Shown here: positions 22,184 to 31,090 of the stretch, piece after piece
Position numbering within the stretch: the first letter of the stretch is position 1
Layout: each line of letters begins with the position of its first letter
Source of the DNA: Streptomyces sp. NBC_00425
Lineage (GTDB): Bacteria; Actinomycetota; Actinomycetes; Streptomycetales; Streptomycetaceae
DNA: 64,000 nt
Reading direction: 5' to 3'
NCBI RefSeq assembly: GCF_036030735.1
Contig: NZ_CP107928.1
Coordinates: forward strand, 4,402,001 to 4,466,000
The notes under the pieces: generated by a model
What the model saw: the letters and a program-made list of their open reading frames with translations, nothing else
The model's database searches: none
Told to the model about the DNA's origin: nothing
Translations under genes and position numbers: made by a program

Positions 22184-22222
22184 TCAGAGACTTCTGACTG
22201 CTAACGAGCGTACGCCGGTCAT
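22184..22222 (-). CDS. possible 12-residue upstream peptide (uORF) of ilvD
   Basis: ATG to TGA frame MTGVRSLAVRSL, ending 27 bases before the ilvD start. It contains Val and Leu codons including the rare GTA and a TTA, the bldA-dependent codon. No Shine-Dalgarno precedes it, so translation is uncertain. The AGTCTCTGA sequence is repeated across its end, and TCAGA/TCTGA can pair. I offer it as a candidate only. Confidence 0.3.
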   Translation of the reverse strand: MTGVRSLAVRSL

Positions 22223-22230
22223 CCAGGGGG

Positions 22231-22245
22231 CGGACACTGTGTCCG
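22231..22245. promoter_or_regulatory. 15-bp palindrome upstream of ilvD
   Basis: CGGACACTGTGTCCG is a perfect palindrome next to TATAC, in the gap between the TetR gene and ilvD. On the minus strand a TATACG -10-like box directly precedes it, so a protein bound here would sit at the transcription start. Confidence 0.45.
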
Positions 22246-22283
22246 TATACCGGGACGAATGTCTCACACCTGCGGGCGATGGC

Positions 22284-22889
22284 TCACGGTCCGGTCAGGT
22301 GGCCCTGCACGACCGGCGCCACGCGCGCGATGATCTGCTCCAGATCCGCCGAGGCCAGCGGCTCGACCTTGATGACGTACCGCAGCATCGCGCAGCCGAC
22401 CAGCTGCGCCGCCGCGAGTTCGGCGCGCAGCTCGGCGTCCGGCAGGTCGAGCTGGGCGGCGATGCGGCGCAGCAGCTGCGAGGAGACGAGGCGGCGGAAG
22501 ACGGCGGCCGCGGTGTCGTTGTCGACCGCCGAGCGCACGATCGCCAGCAGGGGCTTGCGGGTGGTGGGGTTCTCCCAGACGCCGAGGACGAAGCGGGCGA
22601 GCCGCTCGCCGACCTGGTCCGGGGGCCCGTCGGCGACCGCCTCCGGCGCGTTGAGCGCGGGCGCGAAGGCCACCTCGATCGAGGCCTCGAAGACCTGCTC
22701 CTTGGTGCCGAAGTAGTGGTGCACGAGGGCCGGGTCGACACCGGCCGCCTTCGCGATGCCGCGAACGGACGTCTTCTCGTAACCCCGCTCGGAGAACTCC
22801 TCACGGGCGGCCGCCAGGATGCGGTCCCGGGTGTCCGCCGACTCCGCGCGTGGGGGGCGGCCCCGCCTGCGGGCCGTGACGCCGGTCAT
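22284..22889 (-). CDS. TetR-family transcriptional regulator
   Basis: 201 residues. The N-terminal [50 protein letters not shown] is textbook TetR, preceded by a basic [12 protein letters not shown] arm. The C-terminal part (about 75-200) resembles TetR_C domains with [18 protein letters not shown] and [17 protein letters not shown]. Its ATG overlaps the stop of the TIM-barrel gene (ATGA). Ligand unknown; targets may include its own operon or ilvD downstream. Confidence 0.92.
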   Translation of the reverse strand: MTGVTARRRGRPPRAESADTRDRILAAAREEFSERGYEKTSVRGIAKAAGVDPALVHHYFGTKEQVFEASIEVAFAPALNAPEAVADGPPDQVGERLARFVLGVWENPTTRKPLLAIVRSAVDNDTAAAVFRRLVSSQLLRRIAAQLDLPDAELRAELAAAQLVGCAMLRYVIKVEPLASADLEQIIARVAPVVQGHLTGP

Positions 22890-23944
22890 CGGCGGCGGGC
22901 CTTCGGACGCCGGAACCCGGCCGGGGACTTCGGCGAGGAGGACCTCGAGGAAGGCATCGCGGGCCCCGAGGAGCCGTCGGGCCCCGAGGCGCCGTCGGAC
23001 GCCGAGGAGCCCGTCGGCGACGAGGGCCCCGGAGGCGTCGAGGAGCTCTCCGGCGGGGGCGCGGCGGCCGGAGAGGCCGGGGAGGCCGGAGAGGCCGCCG
23101 GGAACCGCCTGGCGGCCGAAGAGGGCGCGGGGGCCGAGGAGGGCGACGCGAGGTGCAGGCGGGTGAAGGCGAGGGCCTCCGCCAGGTCGGCCTCGCGTTC
23201 GGCGCCGGACATCGCGCGCCGCGTGTTGACCTCGATGACCACATGCCCGTCGAAGCCGGTCAGCGCGAGCCGCTCCAGCAGCTCGGCGCAGGGCTGGGAG
23301 CCGCGCCCGGGCACCAGGTGCTCGTCCTTCGCCGAACCGTTTCCGTCGGCGAGGTGGACGTGACCCAGCCGGTCGGCCATGCGGTCGACCATCTGCATCG
23401 CGTCCGCGCGGGCCGTCGAGGCGTGGCTGAGGTCGATCGTGAAGTGCCGGTAGTCGTCCTTCGTGACGTCCCAGTCGGGCGCGTAGGCGAGCATCTCGCG
23501 GTCGCGGTAGCGCCACGGGTACATGTTCTCGACGGCGAACCGCACATCCGTCTCGTCGGCCATCCGCCAGATGCCGGTGACGAAGTCGCGCGCGTACTGG
23601 CGCTGCCAGCGGAACGGCGGGTGGACGACGACGGTGCTCGCGCCGAGCTTCTCCGCCGCCGCGCGGGCCCGCTGGAGCTTCGTCCACGGGTCGGTCGACC
23701 ACACCCGCTGCGTGATCAGCAGACAGGGGGCGTGAACGGCGAGGATCGGGATGCGGTGGTGGTCGCTGAGCCTGCGCAGCGCGTCGATGTCCTGGCTGAC
23801 GGGGTCGTTCCAGACCATGACCTCGACGCCGTCGTAGCCGAGGCGCGCGGCGATCTCGAAGGCCGTCGCCGTCGACTCCGGGTAGACCGAGGCCGTCGAC
23901 AGGGCGACCTTCGCATCCGGGATCCGCACGACTGGCTCTGCCAT
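22886..23944 (-). CDS. sugar phosphate isomerase/epimerase-like TIM-barrel protein
   Basis: 352 residues. Residues about 12-265 match the xylose isomerase-like/AP endonuclease 2 fold: [61 protein letters not shown] and GHVVIEVNT carry the metal-binding Glu, His and Asp positions. The reaction cannot be named. The last 85 residues are an unusual Pro/Ser/Ala-rich low-complexity tail ([15 protein letters not shown] type) that should be disordered. First gene of a pair with TetR. Confidence 0.85.
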   Translation of the reverse strand: MAEPVVRIPDAKVALSTASVYPESTATAFEIAARLGYDGVEVMVWNDPVSQDIDALRRLSDHHRIPILAVHAPCLLITQRVWSTDPWTKLQRARAAAEKLGASTVVVHPPFRWQRQYARDFVTGIWRMADETDVRFAVENMYPWRYRDREMLAYAPDWDVTKDDYRHFTIDLSHASTARADAMQMVDRMADRLGHVHLADGNGSAKDEHLVPGRGSQPCAELLERLALTGFDGHVVIEVNTRRAMSGAEREADLAEALAFTRLHLASPSSAPAPSSAARRFPAASPASPASPAAAPPPESSSTPPGPSSPTGSSASDGASGPDGSSGPAMPSSRSSSPKSPAGFRRPKARRR

Positions 23945-24357
23945 GGGGGACAGGTTACGGGGTGCGGTCGGGTGGGACCGCGCGCCCGATCGCCGTTGTG
24001 GTGTTCCCCACGGGTGGGCGTGTGCGCCGGGGTCGTGCGGTCCGCCGACCGCGCCCCCCGCATGAGGGGCGGCACGGGGGTGGGCGGCCGGGTGCCGGCC
24101 CGGGCGTCGTCCCGGGCGTCGGGGTGTCCGCCGGCCCGGGCGTCGGGGTGTCCGCCGGCCCGGGTGCCGGCTTGGTCGTCAGTCCCGGTCGTCGGCCTGT
24201 CCGTCGTCCCGGGCGCCGGGCTGTCCGTCGTCCCGGGCGCCGGGCTGTCCGTCGTCCCGGGCGCCGGGCTGTCCGTCGGTCCGGGCGCAGGCCCGGGCGT
24301 CAACCCGTCCGCTGCCCCGCCCAGCGGTCCGTCAGCCGGCCCGTCCGGCGGTCCCGG
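23945..24357. other. intergenic region with minisatellite, no gene
   Basis: 413 bases between the Ppx/GppA gene stop and the TIM-barrel gene start, both on the minus strand. Apart from the tandem repeat at 24104-24290 I see no coding frame with real protein character; the promoter of the TIM-barrel gene must lie in the last 100 bases. Confidence 0.5.
24104..24290. repeat. 24-bp tandem repeat array
   Basis: Three exact tandem 24-base units (24197-24220, 24221-24244, 24245-24268), each beginning CTGTCCGTCGTCCCGGG, are followed by a partial fourth. A related 24-base unit (GGGGTGTCCGCCGGCCCGGG plus CGTC) occurs twice between 24104 and 24170. Translated on the minus strand it reads SPAPGTTD repeats, but without a plausible gene. 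Copy number may vary between strains. Confidence 0.85.
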
Positions 24358-25290
24358 TCACGTGGACGCCATGTGATCGAGCTTGCGGAGGATCACGCCC
24401 TCCCTGAGGGCCCAGGGGCAGATCTCCAGCGTCTCCACGCCGAAGAGGTCCATCGCCCCCTCGGCCACCAGCGCGCCGGCGAGAAGCTGGTTGGCGCGGC
24501 CCTCGGACACGCCCGGGAGCTCCGCGCGCTGGGCGGTCGTCATGCCGGCGAGGCGGGGCACCCAGGACTCCAGGGACTCCCGCTTGAGCTCACGCTGCGT
24601 GTAGAGGCCCTCGGTGGAACGGGCGGCGCCTGCTATGCGGGCGAGCTGCTTGAAGGTCTTCGAGGTGCCGACGACGTGGTCGGGGGCGCCGAACCGGCTG
24701 AACTCGCCGACCGTGCGGGCGATCTGCGCCCGGGCGTGACGGCGCAGAGCGCGTATGTCCTCGGGGTCGGGCAGGTCGCCGGGAAGCCAGCCCGCGGTGA
24801 GGCGGCCGGCCCCCAGCGGAAGGGACGCTGCCGCGTCGGGCTCCTCGTCCATGCCGTACGCGATCTCCAGGGAGCCGCCGCCGATGTCCAGGACGAGCAG
24901 CTTGCCCGCCGACCAGCCGAACCAGCGGCGGGCGGCGAGGAAGGTGAGCCGGGCCTCCTCGGCGCCGGTGAGGACCTGGAGCTCCACACCGGTCTCGGCC
25001 TGCACGCGCGCGAGGACGTCGTCGGCGTTGGTGGCCTCGCGCACCGCGGAGGTCGCGAACGGCAGCAGGTCCTCGACGCCCTTGTCCTCGGCGGCCTGCA
25101 GGGCCTCGTGGACGACCGTGATCAGCCGCTCTATGCCGTCGTCGCCGATCGCCCCGCCCTCGTCGAGGAGTTGGGCGAGGCGCAGTTCCGCCTTGTGCGA
25201 GTGCGCGGGAAGGGGCCGCGCGCCGGGGTGGGCGTCCACCACCAGCAGATGCACCGTGTTCGATCCCACGTCGAGGACACCGAGTCTCAT
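24358..25290 (-). CDS. Ppx/GppA-family phosphatase
   Basis: 310 residues. The actin-like ATPase fold signature [21 protein letters not shown] opens the protein and the second phosphate loop [14 protein letters not shown] lies near 145. [14 protein letters not shown] and [14 protein letters not shown] are further Ppx motifs. It is the short form without the C-terminal HD domain, as in actinobacterial Ppx1-type exopolyphosphatases, which act on short polyphosphate or (p)ppGpp-related substrates. The start ATG is at 25290. Confidence 0.9.
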   Translation of the reverse strand: MRLGVLDVGSNTVHLLVVDAHPGARPLPAHSHKAELRLAQLLDEGGAIGDDGIERLITVVHEALQAAEDKGVEDLLPFATSAVREATNADDVLARVQAETGVELQVLTGAEEARLTFLAARRWFGWSAGKLLVLDIGGGSLEIAYGMDEEPDAAASLPLGAGRLTAGWLPGDLPDPEDIRALRRHARAQIARTVGEFSRFGAPDHVVGTSKTFKQLARIAGAARSTEGLYTQRELKRESLESWVPRLAGMTTAQRAELPGVSEGRANQLLAGALVAEGAMDLFGVETLEICPWALREGVILRKLDHMAST

Positions 25291-25361
25291 GTAGGGCACG
25301 CTACTGCCCGTGCGACCGTGCTCCGGCCCCGAAGCGCCTTCCGGCGACTTACCCTGGACGG

Positions 25362-26231
25362 GTGCCAAAGACGAAAAAGGCGAAGACCGACAAATCCACC
25401 GGCGGTTCTTCGCGGGCGGACGCGGTGACGGCAGCCAAGAAGGCGAAGAAGGTCCTGGAAGCGACCCTGGCAGCGGACGAGAAGGGGCTCGACTTCGCGC
25501 GCGCGTGGGTGGAGTTTCCGGATCCGGCGGACGACGAGCAGGTCTTCCGCTGCGATCTGACATGGCTGACCTCTCGCTGGAACTGCATCTTCGGCAGCGG
25601 CTGCCAGGGCATCCAGGCGGGCCGCGCGGACGACGGGTGCTGCACGCTGGGCGCCCACTTCTCCGACGAGGACGACGAGAAGCGCGTCGCCGGGCATGTG
25701 GCGAGGCTCACCCCCGACATCTGGCAGCACCACGCCGAGGGCACACGGGACGGCTGGATCGCCGAGGACGACGAGGGCTCACGGCAGACCCGCCCGTTCA
25801 ACGGCTCGTGCATCTTCCAGAACCGTCCGGGCTTCGCGGGCGGCGCGGGCTGCTCGCTGCACATCCTGGCCCTCAAGGAGGGCCGCGAACCGCTGGAGAC
25901 CAAGCCGGACGTCTGCTGGCAGCTTCCGGTGCGGCGGACGTACGACTGGATCGACCGGCCCGACGACACGCGTGTGCTGCAGGTGTCGATCGGCGAGTAC
26001 GACCGGCGGGGCTGGGGCCCGGGCGGCCACGACCTGCACTGGTGGTGCACGTCGGCGACCTCGGCGCACGGCGCGGGCGACCCCGTGTACGTCTCCTACC
26101 GGCCGGAGCTGACCGAGCTGATGGGCAAGGCCGGCTACGACCGCCTGGTCGAGCTGTGCGAGGAACGCCTCGCCGGGCAGCTCCCGCTCCTCGCCCCGCA
26201 CCCGGCGGACCCGGTGCGCCCGACGGCCTGA
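25362..26231 (+). CDS. Cys-rich conserved protein of unknown function
   Basis: 289 residues from a GTG start. A Lys-rich head ([20 protein letters not shown]) is followed by a core with many Cys and Trp: [71 protein letters not shown] and [13 protein letters not shown]. The spaced cysteines (about ten) suggest metal binding, similar in kind to YkgJ/DUF3109-like zinc/iron-chelating proteins, but I cannot assign it firmly. It lies divergent from the Ppx/GppA gene by 71 bases. Confidence 0.78.
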   Translation: MPKTKKAKTDKSTGGSSRADAVTAAKKAKKVLEATLAADEKGLDFARAWVEFPDPADDEQVFRCDLTWLTSRWNCIFGSGCQGIQAGRADDGCCTLGAHFSDEDDEKRVAGHVARLTPDIWQHHAEGTRDGWIAEDDEGSRQTRPFNGSCIFQNRPGFAGGAGCSLHILALKEGREPLETKPDVCWQLPVRRTYDWIDRPDDTRVLQVSIGEYDRRGWGPGGHDLHWWCTSATSAHGAGDPVYVSYRPELTELMGKAGYDRLVELCEERLAGQLPLLAPHPADPVRPTA

Positions 26232-26364
26232 GCGTCCGGGGCGCGCCCGACGGGCCGGGTGCCCGCGACACGCCCGGATCATGCCGCGGCGTGGGCGACG
26301 ACGCGGGCGGTGACCTGGGTGAAGACACCGGCCAAGACACGGGCGAAGACATGACGGGCGCGGC

Positions 26365-28176
26365 TCAGGACGTCGCCGGGCTCGGGGGGTCGCCGTCGCC
26401 GGTCGGCGGTGGCGGGCTCTCCGGGTCGGTCGGGGTCGGGTCGGCCGGGGTCGGGTCCGGGTCGGAGGGCGGGTCGGTGGGGGTCGGGTCCGGTCCGGAG
26501 GGCGTCGTGGGCGTGGGTTCCGGGTCCGTGGCCGGCGGCGGGTCGCCGTGGCCCGTACCGGGGCCGTGTCCCGGACCGTGCCCGGGTCCGTCTCCGGGTC
26601 GGGACGGGCCGGGAGCGGTGCCGTAGCCCCCGATCGAGACGACGGAGCCGGCCGGGGCGATCGCCACGCGTGCGTGCCATGGCCCGGCCGGCTCGCGCAG
26701 ATGATCCACGTACACCCTCACCGTCACCGACTCGCCGGGCCGCAGGACGCCCGCGGACCGGCTCAGGTACAGCCAGGGCGCCGCGGTGACGGCCGACCAG
26801 CGGACCGGACCGTCGGCGTCCGCGTCCGCGGTCAGGGTGACGAGCGTGGTGTCGCCGTGGGTGGCGGCCGTCACGGAGAGCCGCCCGGCGGCGCTCTCGC
26901 CGAGTCCCGAGACGCTGACGACCTCCACCGACACGTCCGGGTCGTCGCCCTTCGCACGGTCGCTCCGGGGGCGGGTGCTGACGTTCCCGGCGTTCTCGTA
27001 GCCCTCCGTCTCGCCGTCCAGGCTGTCGGAGCCGTGCGCCTCGCTGACGCCGACCGAGCGTCCGTCGGCGCCCTCCCCCGTCGGCGTTCCCCGGTAGGCC
27101 GCCCACAGGGCGAGCACGGGAGCGGCGACGACGGTGGCGACGACGGTCGTCGTGACGGCACGCGCGCGCAGCCGCTCCCGGCGGGCTGCGTGGTCCTTGG
27201 GGTCCATGGGGAAGCCGCGCCGGTCGTAGCGCGGCACGGCGGCCCGCCGTGCGCGCGGAAGGCGGTTCAGGGCGACGCGCAGCCGCGCGCGGGGCGCTTC
27301 CAGGACGGGCAGTTCGGCGGGGGTGACGCCGGCGCCGGGCCAGCGACCGGGAACGGCGCGTCCGGCGGCCCGCCGGCAGTGCGGGCAGTCGTCGACGTGC
27401 CGGACGAGTTCCCGGCGCAGCGCGGCGTTGAGCACGAACTGGTTCCCGCCGGTCAGCCGCGCCACGCCGGGACAGCCGCCGGTCTCGACCACGGCGAGGG
27501 CCGCACGCGTGCGTTCCACCTCGCAGGCGGCCGTGGCGAGCAGTTCGCGGGCGGCGGCGAGGTCCTTGCCGAGGACGGCGGCGACCTCGTGGACGGCGAG
27601 GTGGTGGCGCACGGCGAGTTCGAGCGCCTCGCGCTGTTCCGGGGTGGTCCCGGCGGCCTCCGGCCAGGCCAGCCGGGAGAGCTCGCGCCTTCGCCGCTCC
27701 TGGTCGGCGTCGGGCGCGCAGGCCGTGGCCGAACGGGCGGACGGGGCGGACCCGGACGGCGTGGGCCCGGACGGGGCGGCAGACGGGGATGCGGTTCCCG
27801 GTTGCGGACCCGGTTGCCGGCGGCTGCCGTCACGGTGCGCCGCGTGTGCGTTCCGGTGATTCTGCCTGGCCTCGGCGAGCTTGCGCAGACAGGCCCAGCG
27901 GGCCAGGGCGTAGAGCCAGGCCCTGCGGTCGCCCGCGGCGTCCGGCCCGCGCTGACCGCGCCGCTCGGCGAACGCCAGCGCGTCGACGAGGGCCGCGGTG
28001 GCCGCCTCGTGGTCGCACAGAACGGACAGACAGTAGGTGAACAGGCCGTCCAGGTACGGCTCGTAACGCGTGGGCGGCCGCTGCGCGAGCGTGCGCGCCG
28101 CAGCGCCGTCGCGCGCCTCCCGGTGCGCCCGGTGCGCGCCGGTCGTGCGGGTCGAGGTTTCCGGGCTGCTGCTCAT
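26365..28176 (-). CDS. membrane-anchored sigma-like protein with zinc-finger remnant and extracellular BACON domain
   Basis: 603 residues from ATG 28176 (GTG codons at 28179 and 28200 are alternatives). Residues about 38-100 resemble ECF sigma region 2 (YEPYLDGLFTYCLSVLCDHE, AWLYALARWACLRKLAEARQ), 177-232 resemble region 4 (PEQREALELAVRHHLAVHEV), and 255-270 hold an anti-sigma zinc-finger-like motif ELVRHVDDCPHCRRAAG. One membrane segment is at about 341-361, followed by a BACON-like Ig domain (PWLYLSRSAGVLRPGESVTV) and a 90-residue Pro/Asp/Thr/Gly tail with repeats. Sigma function and anti-sigma function thus appear on one chain; whether it still binds RNA polymerase is unknown. Confidence 0.82.
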   Translation of the reverse strand: MSSSPETSTRTTGAHRAHREARDGAAARTLAQRPPTRYEPYLDGLFTYCLSVLCDHEAATAALVDALAFAERRGQRGPDAAGDRRAWLYALARWACLRKLAEARQNHRNAHAAHRDGSRRQPGPQPGTASPSAAPSGPTPSGSAPSARSATACAPDADQERRRRELSRLAWPEAAGTTPEQREALELAVRHHLAVHEVAAVLGKDLAAARELLATAACEVERTRAALAVVETGGCPGVARLTGGNQFVLNAALRRELVRHVDDCPHCRRAAGRAVPGRWPGAGVTPAELPVLEAPRARLRVALNRLPRARRAAVPRYDRRGFPMDPKDHAARRERLRARAVTTTVVATVVAAPVLALWAAYRGTPTGEGADGRSVGVSEAHGSDSLDGETEGYENAGNVSTRPRSDRAKGDDPDVSVEVVSVSGLGESAAGRLSVTAATHGDTTLVTLTADADADGPVRWSAVTAAPWLYLSRSAGVLRPGESVTVRVYVDHLREPAGPWHARVAIAPAGSVVSIGGYGTAPGPSRPGDGPGHGPGHGPGTGHGDPPPATDPEPTPTTPSGPDPTPTDPPSDPDPTPADPTPTDPESPPPPTGDGDPPSPATS

Positions 28177-28395
28177 CACCCGTGCGACCGTAGGCGGCAC
28201 GGAACCAGGTCTTCTTGTCCCTTGAGTCCTTTTAATCCGTACGGGTGAAACGATCCCTCAAAAGGGGACCGCCCAGGGGGGACGCGTGGCTCGTTCGTGA
28301 GGGGACGTGGCTGATTCACAGGGGGCGTCGGTGTTTCGCGCCCCCTTCATCCACAGGCAGACCCGGCTGTCGGTGCGGGCGGTTACGGTTTCCCC

Positions 28396-29805
28396 ATGGC
28401 TGCCCGTACGAAGACCACCAAGGACCGTCCGTCCTACCGCTGCACGGAATGCGGCTGGCAGACGGCCAAGTGGCTCGGCCGCTGCCCCGAGTGCCAGGCC
28501 TGGGGCACGGTCGAGGAGTACGGCGCGCCCGCGGTCCGCACCACTGCGCCGGGGCGCGTCACCACCTCCGCCCTGCCCATCGGCCAGGTCGACGGGCGGC
28601 AGGCCACCGCCCGCCCCACCGGCGTGGCCGAGCTGGACCGCGTCCTCGGCGGCGGGCTCGTGCCCGGCGCGGTCGTGCTCCTGGCGGGCGAGCCGGGCGT
28701 CGGCAAGTCGACCCTGCTGCTGGACGTGGCCGCCAAGTCGGCGAGCGACGAGCACCGCACCCTTTACGTCACGGGCGAGGAGTCCGCCTCGCAGGTCCGG
28801 ATGCGCGCCGACCGCATCGGCGCCATCGACGACCACCTGTACCTCGCGGCGGAGACCGATCTGGCGGCCGTCCTCGGCCACTTGGACGCGGTCAAGCCGT
28901 CCCTGCTGATCGTGGACTCCGTGCAGACCGTGGCCTCCCCGGAGATCGACGGCGCGCCCGGCGGCATGGCCCAGGTCCGCGAGGTCGCGGGCGCCCTGAT
29001 CCGCGCCTCCAAGGAACGCGGCATGTCCACGCTGCTGGTGGGCCACGTCACGAAGGACGGCGCGATCGCCGGCCCCCGCCTCCTCGAACACCTCGTCGAC
29101 GTCGTGCTGAGCTTCGAGGGCGACCGGCACGCCCGGCTGCGCCTGGTGCGCGGCGTCAAGAACCGTTACGGCGCGACCGACGAGGTCGGCTGCTTCGAAC
29201 TGCACGACGAGGGCATTACGGGCCTTGCGGACCCGAGCGGACTTTTCCTGACCCGTCGTGACGAACCGGTACCTGGCACCTGTCTGACGGTCACCCTGGA
29301 GGGCCGCCGGCCCCTGGTCGCCGAGGTGCAGGCGCTCACCGTCGACTCCCAGATCCCCTCCCCCCGCCGCACGACGTCCGGCCTGGAGACCTCGCGCGTC
29401 TCGATGATGCTGGCCGTCCTGGAGCAGCGCGGCCGGATCAGCGCGCTCGGCAAGCGGGACATCTACTCGGCGACGGTCGGCGGCGTGAAGCTCTCGGAGC
29501 CCGCCGCGGACCTCGCGATCGCCCTCGCCCTGGCGTCCGCCGCCAGTGACACCCCGCTGCCCAAGAACCTCGTCGCGATCGGCGAGGTGGGCCTCGCGGG
29601 CGAGGTCAGACGGGTCACGGGCGTCCAGCGCAGGCTCGCCGAGGCCCACCGTCTGGGCTTCACGCACGCACTCGTACCGGGCGATCCCGGCAGGATCCCC
29701 GCGGGCATGAAGGTCCTGGAAGTGGCCGACATGGGGGACGCCCTGCGGGTCCTGCCGCGCTCCCGTCGCCGAGAGGCCCCACAGGACGCGGAGGACCGCC
29801 GGTAG
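28396..29805 (+). CDS. radA: DNA repair ATPase RadA
   Basis: 469 residues. C4 zinc finger at the N-terminus (Cys16, 19, 30, 33), RecA-like Walker A GEPGVGKST (98-106), Walker B LLIVDSVQT, the RadA-specific KNRYGATDE motif, and a C-terminal Lon protease-like domain (PLPKNLVAIGEVGLAGEVRR). It is a branch-migration helicase acting in recombination. It sits 81 bases ahead of disA in the same direction, an arrangement seen widely in bacteria where RadA restrains DisA. Confidence 0.97.
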   Translation: MAARTKTTKDRPSYRCTECGWQTAKWLGRCPECQAWGTVEEYGAPAVRTTAPGRVTTSALPIGQVDGRQATARPTGVAELDRVLGGGLVPGAVVLLAGEPGVGKSTLLLDVAAKSASDEHRTLYVTGEESASQVRMRADRIGAIDDHLYLAAETDLAAVLGHLDAVKPSLLIVDSVQTVASPEIDGAPGGMAQVREVAGALIRASKERGMSTLLVGHVTKDGAIAGPRLLEHLVDVVLSFEGDRHARLRLVRGVKNRYGATDEVGCFELHDEGITGLADPSGLFLTRRDEPVPGTCLTVTLEGRRPLVAEVQALTVDSQIPSPRRTTSGLETSRVSMMLAVLEQRGRISALGKRDIYSATVGGVKLSEPAADLAIALALASAASDTPLPKNLVAIGEVGLAGEVRRVTGVQRRLAEAHRLGFTHALVPGDPGRIPAGMKVLEVADMGDALRVLPRSRRREAPQDAEDRR

Positions 29806-29886
29806 ACTTTGCCCTGGTCTCGCCCGTCCGTACGAACGAGTGCGCGAAACGGGGACGCCCCAGACCCCAGTGACCGGAGGAGTGCA

Positions 29887-31011
29887 GTGGCAGCCAACGA
29901 CCGGGCGGCAGCTCCCGGAAAGTCCGGTGGGAGTTCCGGTTCCGACGGCCTGATGCGCGCCGCGCTGAGCGCGGTGGCCCCCGGCACGGCCCTGCGCGAC
30001 GGCCTGGAGAGGATCCTCCGCGGCAACACCGGCGGGCTGATCGTGCTGGGCTCCGACAAGACGGTCGAAGCGATGTGCACGGGCGGGTTCGTCCTGAACG
30101 TGGAGTTCGCGGCCACGCGCCTGCGTGAGCTGTGCAAGCTCGACGGCGGCATCGTGGTCTCCTCCGACCTGTCGAAGATCCTCCGGGCCGGCGTCCAGCT
30201 GGTGCCCGATCCCATGATCCCCACGGAGGAGACCGGCACCCGGCACCGCACGGCGGACCGGGTCAGCAAGCAGGTCGGCTTCCCGGTCGTCTCGGTCTCG
30301 CAGTCCATGCGCCTGATCGCCCTGTACGTCGACGGGCAGCGCCGGGTCCTGGAGGACTCCGCGGCGATCCTGTCCCGCGCGAACCAGGCGCTGGCCACCC
30401 TGGAGCGCTACAAACTCCGCCTGGACGAGGTCGCGGGAACGTTGTCAGCGCTGGAGATCGAGGACCTGGTGACGGTCCGGGACGTCTCGGCGGTGGCCCA
30501 GCGACTGGAGATGGTGCGTCGCATCGCCACCGAAATCGCCGAATACGTGGTCGAACTGGGCACGGACGGACGACTGCTCGCCCTCCAGCTCGACGAGCTG
30601 ATCGCGGGCGTGGAGCCGGAGCGCGAACTGGTGGTCCGGGACTACGTCCCCGAGCCGACGGCCAAGCGTTCCCGCACGGTCGACGAGGCGCTGCACGAAC
30701 TGGACGCGCTCACCCACGCCGAGCTCCTGGAACTGTCCACGGTCGCCCGCGCGCTGGGCTACACCGGCTCCCCCGAGGCACTGGACTCGGCGGTGTCCCC
30801 ACGCGGCTTCCGCCTGCTGGCGAAGGTGCCGCGCCTCCCCGGAGCCATCATCGACCGTCTCGTGGAGCACTTCAGCAGCCTGCAGAAGCTGCTCGCCGCG
30901 AGCGTCGACGACCTCCAGACGGTGGACGGCGTGGGCGAGGCGCGGGCCCGCAGCGTCCGCGAGGGCCTGTCCCGACTGGCCGAGTCCTCGATCCTGGAGC
31001 GTTACGTCTAA
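29887..31011 (+). CDS. disA: diadenylate cyclase DisA
   Basis: 374 residues from GTG 29887, preceded by GGAGG. The DAC domain has DGG at 86-88 ([13 protein letters not shown]) and RHR at 119-121 ([13 protein letters not shown]), the c-di-AMP synthase motifs, the first as DGG where many DisA proteins have DGA. The middle helical region and the C-terminal RuvA-like HhH DNA-binding domain ([19 protein letters not shown]) complete the octameric scanner. It makes c-di-AMP, which in Streptomyces controls osmotic homeostasis and growth. Asp86 numbering agrees with the catalytic Asp reported for Streptomyces DisA, supporting the start. Confidence 0.96.
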   Translation: MAANDRAAAPGKSGGSSGSDGLMRAALSAVAPGTALRDGLERILRGNTGGLIVLGSDKTVEAMCTGGFVLNVEFAATRLRELCKLDGGIVVSSDLSKILRAGVQLVPDPMIPTEETGTRHRTADRVSKQVGFPVVSVSQSMRLIALYVDGQRRVLEDSAAILSRANQALATLERYKLRLDEVAGTLSALEIEDLVTVRDVSAVAQRLEMVRRIATEIAEYVVELGTDGRLLALQLDELIAGVEPERELVVRDYVPEPTAKRSRTVDEALHELDALTHAELLELSTVARALGYTGSPEALDSAVSPRGFRLLAKVPRLPGAIIDRLVEHFSSLQKLLAASVDDLQTVDGVGEARARSVREGLSRLAESSILERYV

Positions 31012-31090
31012 ACCGTCCCCGCGTGCGGCAGCGCGTGACCGCCGGGGGCGCGACGGGCGGAGGCACCGCGGGGGGCGAGCGGGCGCGCGC

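Noticed and set aside
20036..22204. Long open frame antisense to ilvD
   Set aside because: Composition is that expected from high-GC shadow frames (His/Arg/Val/Gly-rich); ilvD on the other strand is unequivocal.
24104..24290. Possible CRISPR-like array
   Set aside because: The units are directly contiguous without spacers, and no cas genes are present; it is a minisatellite.
23716..24303. Minus-strand frame with SPAPGTTD repeats as a surface protein
   Set aside because: No signal peptide or membrane anchor, and the frame continues as a shadow of the TIM-barrel gene; the repeat is DNA-level.
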